Positions 44,698-53,027 of a DNA stretch of 64,000 bases are shown here, piece by piece. Made by a program: the position numbers and the translations under genes. Position 1 is the stretch's first letter, and each line of letters opens with the position of its first letter. Source of the DNA: Bosea sp. ANAM02. Its GTDB lineage: Bacteria > Pseudomonadota > Alphaproteobacteria > Rhizobiales > Beijerinckiaceae. The notes beneath the pieces were generated by a model that had not been told where the DNA came from, did not search any database, and saw only the letters and a program-made list of their open reading frames with translations. Location of the stretch: assembly GCF_011764485.1 (NCBI RefSeq), contig NZ_AP022848.1, positions 1,082,001-1,146,000 on the forward strand. Direction: 5' to 3'.

Positions 44698-45468
44698 TCA
44701 GTTCTTGAGCCGGTAGCCCGTCTTGAAGATCCAGCCGACGGTCGCGATGCAGGCGGCGAGGAAGATCAAGGTCATGCCGAGGCTCACCCCCAGGCTGACA
44801 TCGGCGAGCCCGTAGAAGCTCCAGCGGAAGCCGCTGATCAGATAGACCACGGGATTGAACAGCGTCACCGTCTGCCAGAAGGGCGGCAGCATCGAGATCG
44901 AGTAGAAGGAGCCGCCCAGGAAGGCGAGCGGCGTCACGATCAGGAGCGGGATGACCTGCAGTTTCTCGAAGCCGTCGGCCCAGATGCCGATGATGAAGCC
45001 GAACAGGCTGAAGGTCGTCGCCGTCAGTACGAGGAAGAGCAGCATCATCGCGGGGTGCTCGATCCGCAGCGGCACGAAGAAGGCGGCCGTCGCCAGGATG
45101 ATGAGGCCGAGCAGGATCGACTTGGTCGCAGCCGCGCCGACATAGGCGATCACCGCCTCCCACCAGGCGACGGGCGCGGAGAGCAGTTCGTAGATCGTGC
45201 CGGTGAATTTCGGGAAATAGATCGCGAAGGAGGCGTTGGCGATGCTCTGCGTCAGGAGCGACAGCATGATCAGACCGGGCACGATGAAGGCGCCATAGGG
45301 CACGCCCTCGACCGATTGCATGCGCGAGCCGATCGCGCCGCCGAAGACGATGAAATAGAGCGAGGTCGAGAGTACGGGCGAGACGATGCTCTGCAGCGGG
45401 GTTCGCCAGGTACGGTTCATCTCGAAGCGGTAGATCGCGGCGATGGCGTGCAGGTTCAGGCCGGTCAT
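44698..45468 (-). CDS. ABC-2 type transporter permease
   Basis: 256 residues with six hydrophobic segments, e.g. [40 protein letters not shown] and [20 protein letters not shown] followed by [20 protein letters not shown], an ABC-2 family signature. It pairs with the ATPase upstream (TGATG overlap at 45468) to form an exporter of undetermined substrate; this arrangement resembles NodI/NodJ-like and drug-export systems. Confidence 0.9.
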   Translation of the reverse strand: MTGLNLHAIAAIYRFEMNRTWRTPLQSIVSPVLSTSLYFIVFGGAIGSRMQSVEGVPYGAFIVPGLIMLSLLTQSIANASFAIYFPKFTGTIYELLSAPVAWWEAVIAYVGAAATKSILLGLIILATAAFFVPLRIEHPAMMLLFLVLTATTFSLFGFIIGIWADGFEKLQVIPLLIVTPLAFLGGSFYSISMLPPFWQTVTLFNPVVYLISGFRWSFYGLADVSLGVSLGMTLIFLAACIATVGWIFKTGYRLKN

Positions 45469-46406
45469 CAGCGGCGCTCCTTGACCAGGCTGACGAAGAT
45501 GTCCTCGAGCGAGCTCTGGCTAGTGCTGAGGTCGCGAAAGCGGATGTCGGCTTCGGCGAGGCCTTGCAGCAAGGTGGTGATGCCGGTGCGCTCGGCCTGG
45601 GTGTCGTAAGTGTAGACGATCTCGTCGCCGGTGGCGGAAAGCCTGAGGTCGAAGCTCGCCAGCGCTTCCGGCACGGCCGCGATCGGCTGCTGGAGCTGCA
45701 GCGAAAGCTGCTTCTTGCCGAGCTTGCGCATCAGCTCGGCCTTTTCCTCGACCAGTATGATCTCGCCCTTGGAGATGACGCCGACGCGGTCGGCCATCTC
45801 CTCGGCTTCCTCGATATAGTGGGTGGTCAGGATGATGGTGACGCCCTCGTCGCGGAGCCGGCGCACCATGCGCCACATGTCCTGCCGGAGCTCGACATCG
45901 ACGCCTGCGGTCGGCTCGTCCAGGAAGAGGATGCGCGGTTCGTGCGAGAGCGCCTTGGCGATCATGACGCGCCGTTTCATGCCGCCCGAAAGCATGCGGA
46001 TCTGGCTGTCCTTTTTCTCCCAGAGCGAGAGATCCTTCAGGATGCGTTCGATCAGGGCGGGATCACGCGGCTTGCCGAAAAGGCCGCGGCTGAAATTCAC
46101 GGTGGACCAGACCGTCTCGAAGGCGTCGGTGGTCAGTTCCTGAGGCACGAGGCCGATGGCCGAACGAGCGGCGCGGTAATCCGTGAGGATGTCGTGGCCA
46201 TCGGCCGTGACCGTGCCGGCGCTGGGCCGGACAAGCCCGCAGATGATGCTGATCAGCGTGGTCTTGCCAGCGCCGTTGGGGCCGAGCAGGGCGAAGATCT
46301 CGCCGCGCCGGATCGCGAGATCGACCGTTTTCAGTGCGCTGAAGCCTGAGGCGTAGGTCTTCGAGAGGCCGTAGACCGAGATGATCGGCGAGGTCGTGTC
46401 TGACAT
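45468..46406 (-). CDS. ABC transporter ATP-binding protein (ABC-2 exporter)
   Basis: 312 residues. Walker A is [20 protein letters not shown], signature [19 protein letters not shown], Walker [22 protein letters not shown]-loop [20 protein letters not shown]. The C-terminal 80 residues form the DUF4162-like accessory region of DrrA/NodI-type ATPases. ATG 46406 (MSDTTSP) is preferred; ATG 46415 is nearby. It is followed by the permease with a one-base overlap, so the pair is translated together. Confidence 0.93.
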   Translation of the reverse strand: MSDTTSPIISVYGLSKTYASGFSALKTVDLAIRRGEIFALLGPNGAGKTTLISIICGLVRPSAGTVTADGHDILTDYRAARSAIGLVPQELTTDAFETVWSTVNFSRGLFGKPRDPALIERILKDLSLWEKKDSQIRMLSGGMKRRVMIAKALSHEPRILFLDEPTAGVDVELRQDMWRMVRRLRDEGVTIILTTHYIEEAEEMADRVGVISKGEIILVEEKAELMRKLGKKQLSLQLQQPIAAVPEALASFDLRLSATGDEIVYTYDTQAERTGITTLLQGLAEADIRFRDLSTSQSSLEDIFVSLVKERR

Positions 46407-46507
46407 GGGCGGCATATAGGGGAGCGGTTGCGTGGTTGCGATGGCGGGGGCATGCGGTCAAAGCATGATCGCCTGTCAGTTCATGGCGGGAAGCGTCGCG
46501 AAACGAA

Positions 46508-46532
46508 AAGGCCGGGCGCAGGGCCCGGCCTT
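46508..46532 (-). terminator. Rho-independent terminator of the 24-residue miniprotein gene
   Basis: AAGGCCGGGC-GCAGG-GCCCGGCCTT, perfect 10-base arms; leftward it is followed by TTCGTTT. It lies 22 bases after the miniprotein stop, before the ABC operon. Confidence 0.75.
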
Positions 46533-46554
46533 CTCCACGCGACGCAACCGCACG

Positions 46555-46629
46555 CTACTTCATGAAGAACCACAGCAGGATGATGATCGGGATCGGAACG
46601 CCCACCAGCCACAAAATGATCGAACGCAT
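46555..46629 (-). CDS. 24-residue single-span membrane miniprotein
   Basis: Reads MRSIILWLVGVPIPIIILLW then FFMK, one hydrophobic helix with a single basic residue near each end. Very short hydrophobic proteins with this GVPIP-III pattern are annotated in several Rhizobiales, as I recall, with unknown role. The unit has its own leader and terminator, which supports it as an independent gene rather than chance. The ribosome site is weak (TTGGGGGCTGACA before ATG). A longer in-frame opening to 46740 is rejected because it is Arg-rich non-membrane sequence. Confidence 0.55.
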   Translation of the reverse strand: MRSIILWLVGVPIPIIILLWFFMK

Positions 46630-46703
46630 TGTCAGCCCCCAATTCGGAACGATGATGCGAGGGCAACGCTCGTCCGCAGGAGAAGGTTCCTGTTCGCGGA
46701 ATC

Positions 46704-47339
46704 TCAGGCTGCGCCGAAAGCTCCGACGCCTGGGTGCCATTGCGGACGGTAGCCGTGCTCCAGTGCCGCGAGGGTGGCAGGCGGTGTAAGCACCGTCACG
46801 GTGCCCGTCGGGCGTCTCTGCCGCTCGACATAGCCGCCGGGCGACCAGACCAGGGCGGAGGCTTCATGCAGCGCCACAAAGCGCCTTCCGTCATCGCCGA
46901 GCAGCATCGCGCCATCCGGCAATTGCTTGGCCGGCAAACGGTGCATCCGCTTCTTCCGGCCGTCGCGACGGTCCGCGTCGAGGATGCGGTCGATCTCGGG
47001 AAAGAGCGGCGTCTCCGGGAGGCCGAGGCCACGCACCAGCGCGTCGCGGTAGGCGAGCGCGTCCTGGCGCCGGCACTCCATGCAGGGGCGATGGCCGGCC
47101 GCGAGCGCCGTCACCTCGTCGCAGAAGAACAGTTCGGTATAGCCGCGGCCCCAGACCTTGCGCTTGCGCCCCTTGAAGGAGAGGACGCAGCAGAGCCATT
47201 GCCGCGTCGCCTGGATACGAGTGGGGACCTCATGCGTCGCAGGGTCGTGAAAGCGGCCGCCGCGATTGCCGTAGAAGGTGCCGCGCGCCGGATCGGCGAA
47301 GAGCGTGCCATCGGGTCTGACGCGATTGGGAAAGGGCAT
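46704..47339 (-). CDS. Conserved hypothetical protein with Ada-like CxxC motif
   Basis: 211 residues. The N-terminal third includes MPFPNRVRPDGTLFADPARG and FYGNRGGRFH. A segment FFCDEVTALAAGHRPCMECR recalls the Zn-binding end of Ada-type domains (VEEAxxAGxRPCxRCRP), with CMEC as a possible metal or alkyl-acceptor pair; earlier cysteines are WLCCVLSF and FFC. The rest (RRFVALHEASALVWSPGGYV) shows no other motif. I cannot assign a function; the Ada resemblance is local and may be convergent. ATG 47339 is the first in frame. Convergent or divergent neighbours give no clue. Confidence 0.7.
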   Translation of the reverse strand: MPFPNRVRPDGTLFADPARGTFYGNRGGRFHDPATHEVPTRIQATRQWLCCVLSFKGRKRKVWGRGYTELFFCDEVTALAAGHRPCMECRRQDALAYRDALVRGLGLPETPLFPEIDRILDADRRDGRKKRMHRLPAKQLPDGAMLLGDDGRRFVALHEASALVWSPGGYVERQRRPTGTVTVLTPPATLAALEHGYRPQWHPGVGAFGAA

Positions 47340-47542
47340 GCGCGGTATCCGTTCGATGAGGGGCCGCCTAGTTTAGGCGTTCGCACGCCAGTTCGTGGCA
47401 GGAAGACAGTCGGCATTTTCACTGATCGTGGCAGGTTCTGCTTAACGCTAGAAGCAAGTCGGTGCCGGCCCCTAAGGCATTTGAAGTAGTTTCGGCTGCA
47501 TCCCGGTGGCTACGAAGCCATGCGGAGCCGGCAAGCGCCACG

Positions 47543-47911
47543 ATGAATGCCTATCTTCCCCTGATTCTGTTCACGGTGCTGACGAACGCTGCCGCGCAAC
47601 TGATGCTGAAGCGCGGCATGACCGGAGTCGGTTCGCTCGACGTCTCCGGCGACGGGCTGATCGCCACCGTCTTCCGCGTCGTGTTCAATCCCTTCGTCTT
47701 CGCGGGCCTGTGCACCTTCGTGATCAGCATGGCCTCGCACCTGATCGTGCTGTCCAAGGTGCAGATCAGCTACGCCTATCCGTTCCTGAGCCTCGCCTAT
47801 GTCGTGGTCGCGGCTTACGCCTATTTCGTCTTCCACGAAGACCTGAGCGCGATGCGCATCGCCGGCATCGGCTTCATCGTGCTGGGCACGATCTTTATTG
47901 CACAAAGCTGA
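47543..47911 (+). CDS. Small EamA/SMR-like four-helix transporter
   Basis: 122 residues, four membrane helices: LPLILFTVLTNAAAQLMLKR, VFAGLCTFVISMASHLIVLS, YAYPFLSLAYVVVAAYAYFV and AGIGFIVLGTIFIAQS. The size and SYAYPFLSLAYV resemble ArnE/ArnF and SMR proteins, which act in pairs to flip undecaprenyl-phosphate-linked sugars or export cations. It heads a rightward set (40-residue protein, NAD epimerase, class III aminotransferase), which favours movement of a lipid-linked sugar over drug export. ATG 47543 is chosen because the upstream in-frame part is not membrane-like. Confidence 0.82.
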   Translation: MNAYLPLILFTVLTNAAAQLMLKRGMTGVGSLDVSGDGLIATVFRVVFNPFVFAGLCTFVISMASHLIVLSKVQISYAYPFLSLAYVVVAAYAYFVFHEDLSAMRIAGIGFIVLGTIFIAQS

Positions 47912-47919
47912 GGGAGATC

Positions 47920-48042
47920 ATGGACCTGATCGTACGCCTGTTTCTGCGCCTCGGCGCGCTGTTCGAGCCGCCGGTGGCGCCGCAGCCGGTGCCCGTGCCG
48001 GTGCGCAATCGCCATCCCCGCTTGCCCGTCGACCGGAGGTGA
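47920..48042 (+). CDS. Possible 40-residue Pro-rich protein
   Basis: MDLIVRLFLRLGALFEPPVA followed by PQPVPVPVRNRHPRLPVDRR: an amphipathic helix then a Pro/Arg-rich tail. AGGGAG lies three bases before ATG, and the frame fills the 135-base gap between the transporter and the epimerase exactly (stop 48042; next ATG 48047). No family is known to me; it could be a chance frame. Confidence 0.45.
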   Translation: MDLIVRLFLRLGALFEPPVAPQPVPVPVRNRHPRLPVDRR

Positions 48043-48046
48043 CGCG

Positions 48047-49051
48047 ATGAAGCACATCATCATCGGCGGCGACGGCTTCGTCGGCTCGCATCTGGCGGCC
48101 GATCTCTCCGCCATGGGCGAGGAGGTGCTGGTCGCGGACATTCACCAGAGCGGCCACGCGCATTATGCCAAGGTGCCGTTCCTGACGGTCGACGTGACCA
48201 AGGCCGAAAGCGTGGACTCGATCCCGCTTTCGCCCGAGGACCTCGTCTACAATCTCTCGGCCAAGATGCTCTCGCCGATCGTGACGCGGGCCGAGCGGCA
48301 CGAATTCTTCTGGCCGGTGAACTATCACGGCACGCAGAACATCCTCTCCTGGATGGAGAAGAATGGGGCCAACCGGCTCGTCCATTTCACCACCGACATG
48401 ATCTACGGCCATTCGGTGACGGTGCCTCAGGACGAGACGCATCCGGCCCATCCGCTCGGCGAATACGGCGAGAGCAAGCTCGCGACCGAGCGCCTTGCCG
48501 CAGATTACCGCGCCAAGGGCTTCCGCATCCCGATCTTCCGGCCGCGCCTGATCATCGGGCCGGGCCGTCTCGGCATCCTCGTCAAGCTGTTCAAGCTGAT
48601 TGACATGAACCTGCCGGTGCCGATGATCGGATCGGGCAAGAATCCCTACCAGTTCATCTCGGTCTTCGACTGCGCCAGCGCCTGCGTCGCGGCCTGGAAG
48701 GCGGGCTTTCCGAACGAGGCCTACAATCTCGGCTCCGACGATCCACCGCCTGTGAAGAAGCTGCTCGGCGACCTGATCAAGCATGCCGGCTCGAAATCGA
48801 TCCTGCTGCCGACGCCGGCCTCTCTTGTAAAGCTGACGCTCGATACGCTCGACGCGATCAACCTGCCGATCATGGACCCCGAGCAGTACAAGATCGCCGA
48901 CGAAATCTGCATCCTCGACACCTCCAAGGCCAAGCGCGAGCTCGGCTGGGCGCCGCAATATCGCGACGAGGACATGCTGCTCGCCGCCTATACCGAATAC
49001 CGCAAGGCCAAGGATGGCCTGAAACAGGCGCAGAGGAGCCTCGCCGCATGA
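48047..49051 (+). CDS. NAD-dependent epimerase/dehydratase (extended SDR)
   Basis: 334 residues. The NAD site is IIIGGDGFVGSHLAADLSAM, the active-site YxxxK is EYGESKLATERLAADYRAKG with TTDMIYG upstream, and the C-terminal substrate domain follows. Activity is a nucleotide-sugar (or polyol-lipid) epimerase, dehydratase or reductase. It follows the transporter in a rightward operon and overlaps the aminotransferase by four bases (ATGA), so the two enzymes are likely used in one pathway. GGAGG precedes ATG 48047. Confidence 0.88.
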   Translation: MKHIIIGGDGFVGSHLAADLSAMGEEVLVADIHQSGHAHYAKVPFLTVDVTKAESVDSIPLSPEDLVYNLSAKMLSPIVTRAERHEFFWPVNYHGTQNILSWMEKNGANRLVHFTTDMIYGHSVTVPQDETHPAHPLGEYGESKLATERLAADYRAKGFRIPIFRPRLIIGPGRLGILVKLFKLIDMNLPVPMIGSGKNPYQFISVFDCASACVAAWKAGFPNEAYNLGSDDPPPVKKLLGDLIKHAGSKSILLPTPASLVKLTLDTLDAINLPIMDPEQYKIADEICILDTSKAKRELGWAPQYRDEDMLLAAYTEYRKAKDGLKQAQRSLAA

Positions 49052-50496
49052 GCATGCCCGCTTTCAGGAACGAGGACGTCGCCGTGACCAATGCCCGGCC
49101 GCAGCTCATCAGCGTCGAGGCCGCCAAGCAGCTCGACGCCGCGCAGGTCAAGGAGCTCTTCGCAGCCCATATCAACCCCGGCCAGCTTCACTTCCTGAAG
49201 CTGCTCGGCTTCGACAGGATCCTCGTCGATCGTGCGGAGGGCATGCATTACATTACCAGGGACGGCCGCAGGATCCTCGATTTCTTCGGCGGCTTCTGCT
49301 CGGTAGCCTTCGGCCACAACCATCCGCGCATCGTCGCGGCCCGGCAGAAATTCCAGGACGAGAACCGCCATGAGATCTGCATGGCCTTCATGTCGCAATA
49401 TGCCTCGGCGCTGGCGAAGAACCTCGCCACCATCGCGCCGGGCGATCTCGACATGGTCTTCCTCGGCTCGACCGGCTCGGAGGCGATGGAGGCGGCGCTG
49501 AAGGTCGCCGAGCAGGCGCAGGGGCCGGAGAAGTCCAGGATCCTGCACGCCGCGAACTCTTTCCACGGCAAGACCAAGGGCGTGCTCTCGGTCACGGATT
49601 CGACGCTCTACCAGTCGCAGTTCAAGCTGGTCGAGAACCGGATCAAGGTGCCGTTCGGCGATATCGCCGCCGTCCGGCAGGCGCTGGAGAGCGATCCGTC
49701 GATCGGCATCGTGGTGATGGAGACGATCCAGGGCGGCGGCGGCATCGTCGAGGCGCCCGAGGGCTTCTGGCGCGAATTGCGCGCGCTCTGCGACAAGCAT
49801 GGCGTGCTCTGGGTCGCCGACGAGGTGCAGTGCGGTCTCGGCCGCACCGGCCAGTTCTTCGCCTTCGAGCGCGACGGGGTTGTGCCTGACGTGACCGCGC
49901 TCGCCAAGGCGCTCGGCGGCTCGAAGGCGGCGATGGGCGCGATGATCGCGCGGCGCGAGATCTACATGAAGGCCTATGGCAAGCCGAAGAGCGCGCTGAT
50001 CCATGCACAGGCGACCTTCGGTGGCATGGGCGAGGCCTGCGTCTCGTCGATCGAGGCCCTCAACGTCCTATATGACGAGGATCTGATGGGCAATGCCCAG
50101 CGCCAGGGCGATTACCTGATCGAGAAGCTGAACGGTCTGCGCGCCAAGTACCCGACCCTGCTCAAGGAAATCCGCGGACGCGGCCTGATGATCGGCGTCG
50201 AGTTCCAGGATATCAGCGAGACCATGCCCTTCGGGCTGAGGCACATGGTCGCGCTGCTCGACGACAAGCTGAAGGGCTCGCTCTGCGGCTTCGTCGGCGC
50301 GCTGCTCCTGAAGGAGCATGACGTGCTCGTCGCCTTCACCGAGTACAACCGCAACGTCATCCGGCTGGAGCCGCCGCTCATCGTCACCCGCGAGCAGTGC
50401 GACCAGTTCATCGCGGCCTTCGAAGCTGTGCTGTCGGGCGGCGTCACCGGCATCGTCACCGGCTATCTGCGCAAGGTCGCGGCGGCGAAGGGCTGA
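49048..50496 (+). CDS. Class III PLP-dependent aminotransferase
   Basis: 482 residues. PLP contacts are FLGSTGSEAMEAALKVAEQA, VADEVQCGLGRTGQFFAFER, and the Schiff-base Lys in TALAKALGGSKAAMGAMIA (K of AKALGG). A 45-residue N-terminal extension precedes the family start. Class III enzymes aminate omega-amino acids, sugars or lipid polyols; with an epimerase coupled to it, amination of a sugar or a hopanoid side chain (HpnO-like) are candidate roles, neither demonstrated. It closes the rightward operon, and a strong terminator follows 27 bases on. Confidence 0.9.
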   Translation: MSMPAFRNEDVAVTNARPQLISVEAAKQLDAAQVKELFAAHINPGQLHFLKLLGFDRILVDRAEGMHYITRDGRRILDFFGGFCSVAFGHNHPRIVAARQKFQDENRHEICMAFMSQYASALAKNLATIAPGDLDMVFLGSTGSEAMEAALKVAEQAQGPEKSRILHAANSFHGKTKGVLSVTDSTLYQSQFKLVENRIKVPFGDIAAVRQALESDPSIGIVVMETIQGGGGIVEAPEGFWRELRALCDKHGVLWVADEVQCGLGRTGQFFAFERDGVVPDVTALAKALGGSKAAMGAMIARREIYMKAYGKPKSALIHAQATFGGMGEACVSSIEALNVLYDEDLMGNAQRQGDYLIEKLNGLRAKYPTLLKEIRGRGLMIGVEFQDISETMPFGLRHMVALLDDKLKGSLCGFVGALLLKEHDVLVAFTEYNRNVIRLEPPLIVTREQCDQFIAAFEAVLSGGVTGIVTGYLRKVAAAKG

Positions 50497-50522
50497 GCGG
50501 TTCGCTCACCGACAACAAAAAG

Positions 50523-50545
50523 AGGCCGGCTTGTGCCGGCCTTTT
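50523..50545 (+). terminator. Rho-independent terminator after the aminotransferase
   Basis: AGGCCGGC-TTGT-GCCGGCCT followed by TTT; on the other side AAAAAGAGGCC makes it usable leftwards too, at the end of the gene at 50584. Confidence 0.85.
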
Positions 50546-50583
50546 GAGTCAGGGGTCTCGAAACTGGGGTCTTCCAGAAAAGC

Positions 50584-50874
50584 TCAGTAGTAGCCGCACA
50601 CCCGGCGGTAGCCGATGACATTGCCCCAGCGGTCGAAGCGCTCGACCAGGTCGCAGGAGCGGACGGGGGCGGCGTAGTAGCCATAGCCATAGGCCGGGCG
50701 GGTGGCGCCGGCGATGATGGCGCCCGCTGCCAGCGCACCGACGATACCGGCTCCGGCGCCCCAGCCATAACCCCGGTGCCAGCGCGGCCGCGCCTCGGCG
50801 CCGGAAGCCGCGAAGGTGGTGGCCAGGGTGAGGGCCGCGAGGGTCGCGGTCACGGTCTTGCGGAACGTCGTCAT
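50584..50874 (-). CDS. Small exported Gly/Tyr/Ala-rich protein
   Basis: 96 residues with a signal peptide MTTFRKTVTATLAALTLATT and cleavage near AEA-RPRW. The mature part has a hydrophobic Gly/Ala stretch (GAGAGIVGALAAGAIIAGAT) that could insert in membrane, then RPAYGYGYYAAPVRSCDLVE and FDRWGNVIGYRRVCGYY, with two cysteines likely to be disulfide-bonded. Similar small proteins are common in Rhizobiales; function unknown. It stands alone. Confidence 0.75.
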   Translation of the reverse strand: MTTFRKTVTATLAALTLATTFAASGAEARPRWHRGYGWGAGAGIVGALAAGAIIAGATRPAYGYGYYAAPVRSCDLVERFDRWGNVIGYRRVCGYY

Positions 50875-51007
50875 GCTCGTCTCCCAATCTCTGTGAGAGC
50901 GAAGGTTTCGCTCTTCATGCTCATTGGTCGCGGGCAGCGGCGGAGAGGTTCAAAGGCGATGCGGGATTTTTCGGGGCGGTTCGCGTTGCTCCGGAACGCT
51001 GGTGCTA

Positions 51008-51634
51008 TCAGCCCGGCGCCCGCCCATAGAAGCGCAGCAGCTCCAGCCCCGCTGGGCTCGTCCAATCGGCTTCGCCGACGAGATAGCCGACGCTGCGGGT
51101 CTCGCGATCGAGCAGGTAGGTCATGGGCATGCCATAGAGCGGGAAAGGCGTGGGCTTTACCGATTTCGGGCCCGAGGCCACGACGCCCTCGGCATCGATG
51201 AAGCTCGCGAGGTCGGCGAGGCCGAGCCTGTCGAGATAGGCTCTGACGGTCGCCACGGATTTGTCGAGCGAGACGGGGATGACGACGAAGGGCTCGCGTG
51301 CCGCCCTGGCCTGGAGTCGCCTCAGGATCGGCAGTTCGCGCCGGCAGGGCGGGCACCAGCTCGCCCAGAAATTCAGGAGGACCGCCTTGCCGCGATAGGA
51401 CGAGAGCGGCCGAGTCCTGCCGGCCAGATCGGTGAGAACGAGGGAGCCGGCCTCTTCCGGCGGATCGATCTGCACGAACTGCGAACTTGGCCCGGCGAAG
51501 CGCGGCGGTTGCCGTGCGGCAGCCGGTGCCGATGCCAAGGAAGAGAGCAGGGTGAGCGCGAAAGCTTCGCGGCGTGTCGGAGAAAGGGCGATGGTCCGGC
51601 CTGTTGCCGGCGGATCGTTCACGGGTGCAGTCAT
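51008..51634 (-). CDS. TlpA-like periplasmic thioredoxin
   Basis: 208 residues. The redox motif is LLNFWASWCPPCRRELPILR (WCPPC), with VIPVSLDKSVATVRAYLDRL and the cis-Pro region YGMPMTYLLDRE. The N-terminus has TRREAFALTLLSSLASAPAA, a signal with a Tat-like Arg pair, so export is expected. TlpA-type proteins reduce disulfides in exported proteins such as cytochrome c or copper chaperones. It is on the same strand as the DprE1/UbiA pair and begins 80 bases after the DprE1-like stop, so could be co-transcribed, but a functional link is unclear. Confidence 0.88.
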   Translation of the reverse strand: MTAPVNDPPATGRTIALSPTRREAFALTLLSSLASAPAAARQPPRFAGPSSQFVQIDPPEEAGSLVLTDLAGRTRPLSSYRGKAVLLNFWASWCPPCRRELPILRRLQARAAREPFVVIPVSLDKSVATVRAYLDRLGLADLASFIDAEGVVASGPKSVKPTPFPLYGMPMTYLLDRETRSVGYLVGEADWTSPAGLELLRFYGRAPG

Positions 51635-51713
51635 GAAGCGCAGCTAGCAGCAGGCTGCCGCCCCAGGGAACCGCTGCCGGATGCATCTCACCGGGCTGTG
51701 ATGTCGCAACCCC

Positions 51714-53027
51714 CTATTGCGCGGTGACCCGCCGCCAGAAACCGGATGAGAATCCGGGATCGACATGTGCCGCGAAGTCGCGCCAGCGCGGGAAGGAGGC
51801 TGCGAAGGTCTCGGGCGACATGCGGGCGTCCTTGTAGGGATTGACCCGCCCACCGGCGGCGATCGCGAGCCCGTCGAGTCGCGCCAGCAATCGTTCGGTC
51901 CGCTCGCCGCGATTGGGAAAGTCGAGCGTCAGCGTCGCGCCCGGCATCGGGAAGGACATCAGGCCGGGCGAGGGCTTGTCGCCGAAGAGCTTCAGCACCG
52001 TCAGGAAGGAGGCTTCCCCGGCAGCCAATGTCTGCCGCAGCATCTCCGCGACGGTTGCGGCGGCGTTCTCCGGCGGGATGGCGCATTGGAACTGGCGCAG
52101 GCCCTGCGGGCCATAGGCGCGGTTCCAGTCATGGATGCGGTCGAGCGGGTAGAAGAACGGACGATAGGGCACGCGGCGCTCGAGGCGGTCCCGCGGCTGG
52201 CTGTTGCGATAGAGCCAGTTGAAGGCGCCAAGCGTCACGCGATTGATCAGCGGGACGGGCGGCTTCAGCGGAAAGGGCAGGGTGCGTGCCTGGCGCGGCG
52301 GCGGTTCGTCGGAAGCAGGGGCATGGTTCGCCCGAAAGAAGACGCCACGGCCGAGATTCCGCCCGCTGGCGAGCGAGTCGATCCAGGCCACCGTATAGTC
52401 ATGCGTGGCGTCGGAGGCGGTGGCGATCTCGAAGAAGCCGTCGAGATTGTCGAAGGGCAGCACTTCCTGAGCCATCTCAGCCGAGGCGATCGGCATGAGC
52501 TGCAGTGTCACCTGCGTCACCAGCCCGGTCAGGCCGAAGCCGCCGATGGTCGCGGCGAAGAGTTCGCCGTTCAGGTCCGGCGCGCAGAGCAGGCGCTGAC
52601 CGTCGGAGCGGACGAGCTCGAAGGCGCGGATATGGCAGCCGAAGGTGCCGGCACTGTGATGGTTCTTGCCGTGGACGTCGTTGGCCAGCGCGCCACCGAT
52701 GGTGACGAAGGCCGTGCCTGGCGTGACCGGCGGAAACCAGCCGGCGGGGACGGCGATCTCGAGCAGGCGGTCTAGCATCAGGCCGGCGCCGCAGGTGATC
52801 AGGCCGGTCTCGCGATCGAAGGCGAGGATGTCGTCGAGGCCGCGCGTATCGATCAGCGTGCCGCCGTCGTTCAGGCAGGAATCGCCATAGGAGCGCCCGT
52901 TGCCATAGGCGAGGAGCGGGCGGCGCGGGCGGTGTGGCGCATCGAGCCAGTCACGGCCGTCGACGATCGCGCTGCCGCGGGCCGCAAGCCCACCCCAGGA
53001 CCGGTAGTCCGAGAGCGGCGCGGTCAC
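51714..53027 (-). CDS. DprE1-like FAD-binding oxidase
   Basis: 437 residues of VAO/PCMH type. The FAD site is LLAYGNGRSYGDSCLNDGG; other matches are VTIGGALANDVHGKNHHSAG, FELVRSDGQRLLC, the ALO-like domain, and the late LMSFPMPGATLTLDFPN then VNPYKDARMSPETFAASFPR. In mycobacteria DprE1 oxidises decaprenylphosphoryl-ribofuranose on the way to arabinose. The position of mycobacterial Cys387, by my alignment from memory (SFPMxGxxxxxDFP), is Thr here. It begins with GTG 53027 overlapping the UbiA stop by four bases (GTGA). No DprE2 reductase gene is adjacent. A longer frame into the UbiA gene is rejected. Confidence 0.85.
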   Translation of the reverse strand: MTAPLSDYRSWGGLAARGSAIVDGRDWLDAPHRPRRPLLAYGNGRSYGDSCLNDGGTLIDTRGLDDILAFDRETGLITCGAGLMLDRLLEIAVPAGWFPPVTPGTAFVTIGGALANDVHGKNHHSAGTFGCHIRAFELVRSDGQRLLCAPDLNGELFAATIGGFGLTGLVTQVTLQLMPIASAEMAQEVLPFDNLDGFFEIATASDATHDYTVAWIDSLASGRNLGRGVFFRANHAPASDEPPPRQARTLPFPLKPPVPLINRVTLGAFNWLYRNSQPRDRLERRVPYRPFFYPLDRIHDWNRAYGPQGLRQFQCAIPPENAAATVAEMLRQTLAAGEASFLTVLKLFGDKPSPGLMSFPMPGATLTLDFPNRGERTERLLARLDGLAIAAGGRVNPYKDARMSPETFAASFPRWRDFAAHVDPGFSSGFWRRVTAQ

